Shown in pieces: positions 14,018 to 14,798 of a DNA stretch of 14,798 bases (positions are counted from its first letter, which is position 1; the number at the start of each line of letters is the position of its first letter). Position numbers and translations under genes: made by a program. This stretch comes from an uncultured Oscillospiraceae bacterium (lineage in GTDB: Bacteria > Bacillota > Clostridia > Oscillospirales > Oscillospiraceae), in the NCBI GenBank assembly GCA_934546685.1, contig CAKTEB010000063.1, forward strand, positions 1-14,798. Direction: 5' to 3'. The notes beneath the pieces are model-generated. The model had not been told where the DNA came from. It ran no database searches and saw nothing but the letters and a program-made list of their open reading frames with translations.

Positions 14018-14798
14018 TTAGCCGCGCTCCAGCATGGGCCGGAGGTACTGACCGGTGTAGCTCTTTTCGCAGGCGGCCACCTGCTCCGGAGTGCCGGTGC
14101 AGACCACGGTGCCGCCGCCGGTACCGCCCTCTGGGCCCAGGTCAATGAGATGATCGGCGACCTTGATGACGTCCAGGTTGTGCTCGATGACCAGGACGGT
14201 ATTGCCCTGATCCACCAGGGCCTGGAGCACCTCCACCAGCCGGTGCACATCGGCCACATGGAGGCCGGTGGTGGGCTCGTCGAGGATATAGAAGGTGTTG
14301 CCGGTGGCCACCCGGCTGAGCTCCGTGGCCAGCTTTACCCGCTGGGCCTCGCCGCCGGAGAGGGTGGTGGAGGACTGGCCCAGCTTGATATAGCCCAGGC
14401 CCACCTGGCACAGGGCCTCCACCTTCCGGCGGATCCGGGGCAGATTCTCGAAGAACTCCAGGGCCTCGTCGGCGGTCATGTCCAGCACCTCGGAGATGTT
14501 CTTTCCCTTGTAGGTCACGTCCAGGGTCTCCCGGTTGTAGCGCTTGCCCTTGCAGACATCGCAGGGAACATAGATATCCGGCAGGAAGTGCATTTCGATC
14601 TTCACCAGGCCGTCGCCGCAGCAGGCCTCGCAGCGGCCGCCCTTCACGTTGAAGGAGAAGCGCCCGGGGCCGTAGCCCTTGGCCTTGGCCTCGGCGGTGG
14701 AGGCAAACAGATCCCGAATGTCCCCAAAGAGGCCGGTGTAGGTGGCGGGGTTGGAGCGGGGGGTGCGGCCAATGGGGCTCTGGTCGATACAGATGACC
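14018..14798 (-). CDS. uvrA: Excinuclease ABC subunit UvrA, C-terminal part (partial)
   Basis: The frame enters from the right edge, and 259 residues of the ~940 expected are visible. UvrA is the damage-sensing ATPase of nucleotide excision repair; a dimer loads UvrB at lesions. Seen here are the zinc finger CxxC-x19-CxxC (Cys56, Cys59, Cys79, Cys82 of the visible part), the second ABC signature LSGGEAQRVKLATEL, the Walker B segment YILDEPTTGLH and the H-loop VIEHNLDVIKVADHLIDLGPEGG. Translation is continuous through 14797, including the conserved IDQSPIGRTPRSNPATYTG. The gene ends normally at 14018, next to the shared terminator. Nothing about its own promoter can be seen, because the start lies outside the window. 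Confidence 0.97.
   Translation of the reverse strand, partial: VICIDQSPIGRTPRSNPATYTGLFGDIRDLFASTAEAKAKGYGPGRFSFNVKGGRCEACCGDGLVKIEMHFLPDIYVPCDVCKGKRYNRETLDVTYKGKNISEVLDMTADEALEFFENLPRIRRKVEALCQVGLGYIKLGQSSTTLSGGEAQRVKLATELSRVATGNTFYILDEPTTGLHVADVHRLVEVLQALVDQGNTVLVIEHNLDVIKVADHLIDLGPEGGTGGGTVVCTGTPEQVAACEKSYTGQYLRPMLERG

Noticed and set aside
12949..14259. 436-residue minus-strand frame spanning the chimeric gene and the uvrA end
   Set aside because: It overlaps two supported genes, crosses the shared terminator and has no domain content.
14018..14647. A complete 209-residue protein beginning at the GTG at 14647
   Set aside because: The frame continues to the right edge with unmistakable UvrA sequence, so this GTG is an internal Val codon before the zinc finger.
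1..14798. CRISPR arrays, tRNA or rRNA genes, insertion sequences, integrases or toxin-antitoxin pairs
   Set aside because: I read for direct repeats with spacers, cloverleaf patterns and transposase-like frames, and none was seen. The AraC/ABC remnant shows no flanking repeats of insertion-sequence type.

Overview
The window is GC-rich (roughly 60%), densely packed bacterial chromosome. Its gene families, the T-box leader, strong AGGAGG ribosome binding sites and the tRNA-dependent transamidation operon point to a Clostridia-type Firmicute, most likely an Oscillospiraceae relative such as Flavonifractor or Lawsonibacter. The genus is an inference from protein style, not a match.

Layout, left to right. 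1-995 (+): the last codons of an unidentified gene, then a PHP-family metal-dependent phosphoesterase ending at a strong hairpin. 996-1739 (-): a cytoplasm-style cell-wall amidase with a C-terminal SH3 domain, convergent with the PHP gene. 1936-2790 (+): a two-repeat DUF11 protein without a signal peptide, divergent from the amidase. 2798-8230 (+): the core of the window, made of an inverted repeat, a consensus promoter, a T-box riboswitch whose specifier loop holds overlapping GAA and AAC triplets, a single gene fusing aspartyl-tRNA synthetase to GatC, then gatA and gatB, closed by a terminator. 8235-9260 (-): a lone family 2 glycosyltransferase with a TTG start. 9387-12640 (+): a two-gene peptidase operon, oligoendopeptidase F followed by an M18 aminopeptidase. 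12694-13953 (+): a decayed or rearranged locus where the effector half of an AraC-type regulator is joined in frame to the ATPase half of an ABC exporter. 14018-14798 (-): the C-terminal part of UvrA, running off the right edge.

How the genes work together. The aspS-gatC/gatA/gatB operon encodes the indirect route to Asn-tRNA(Asn), and possibly also to Gln-tRNA(Gln). A non-discriminating AspRS would load aspartate on tRNA(Asn) and GatCAB would amidate it. The T-box probably reads the charging state of tRNA(Asn), and perhaps of tRNA(Glu), so the pathway is induced when its own product runs short. PepF and the aminopeptidase form a peptide-degradation pair. The remaining genes look like independent units separated by terminators.

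The points most worth a second look are the AspRS-GatC fusion under a potentially dual-codon T-box, the AraC/ABC chimera with a promoter-terminator element in front of it, the amidase that lacks the usual first zinc histidine, and the DUF11 protein with its possible spore-surface role. I see no CRISPR array, tRNA, rRNA, transposase or integrase.
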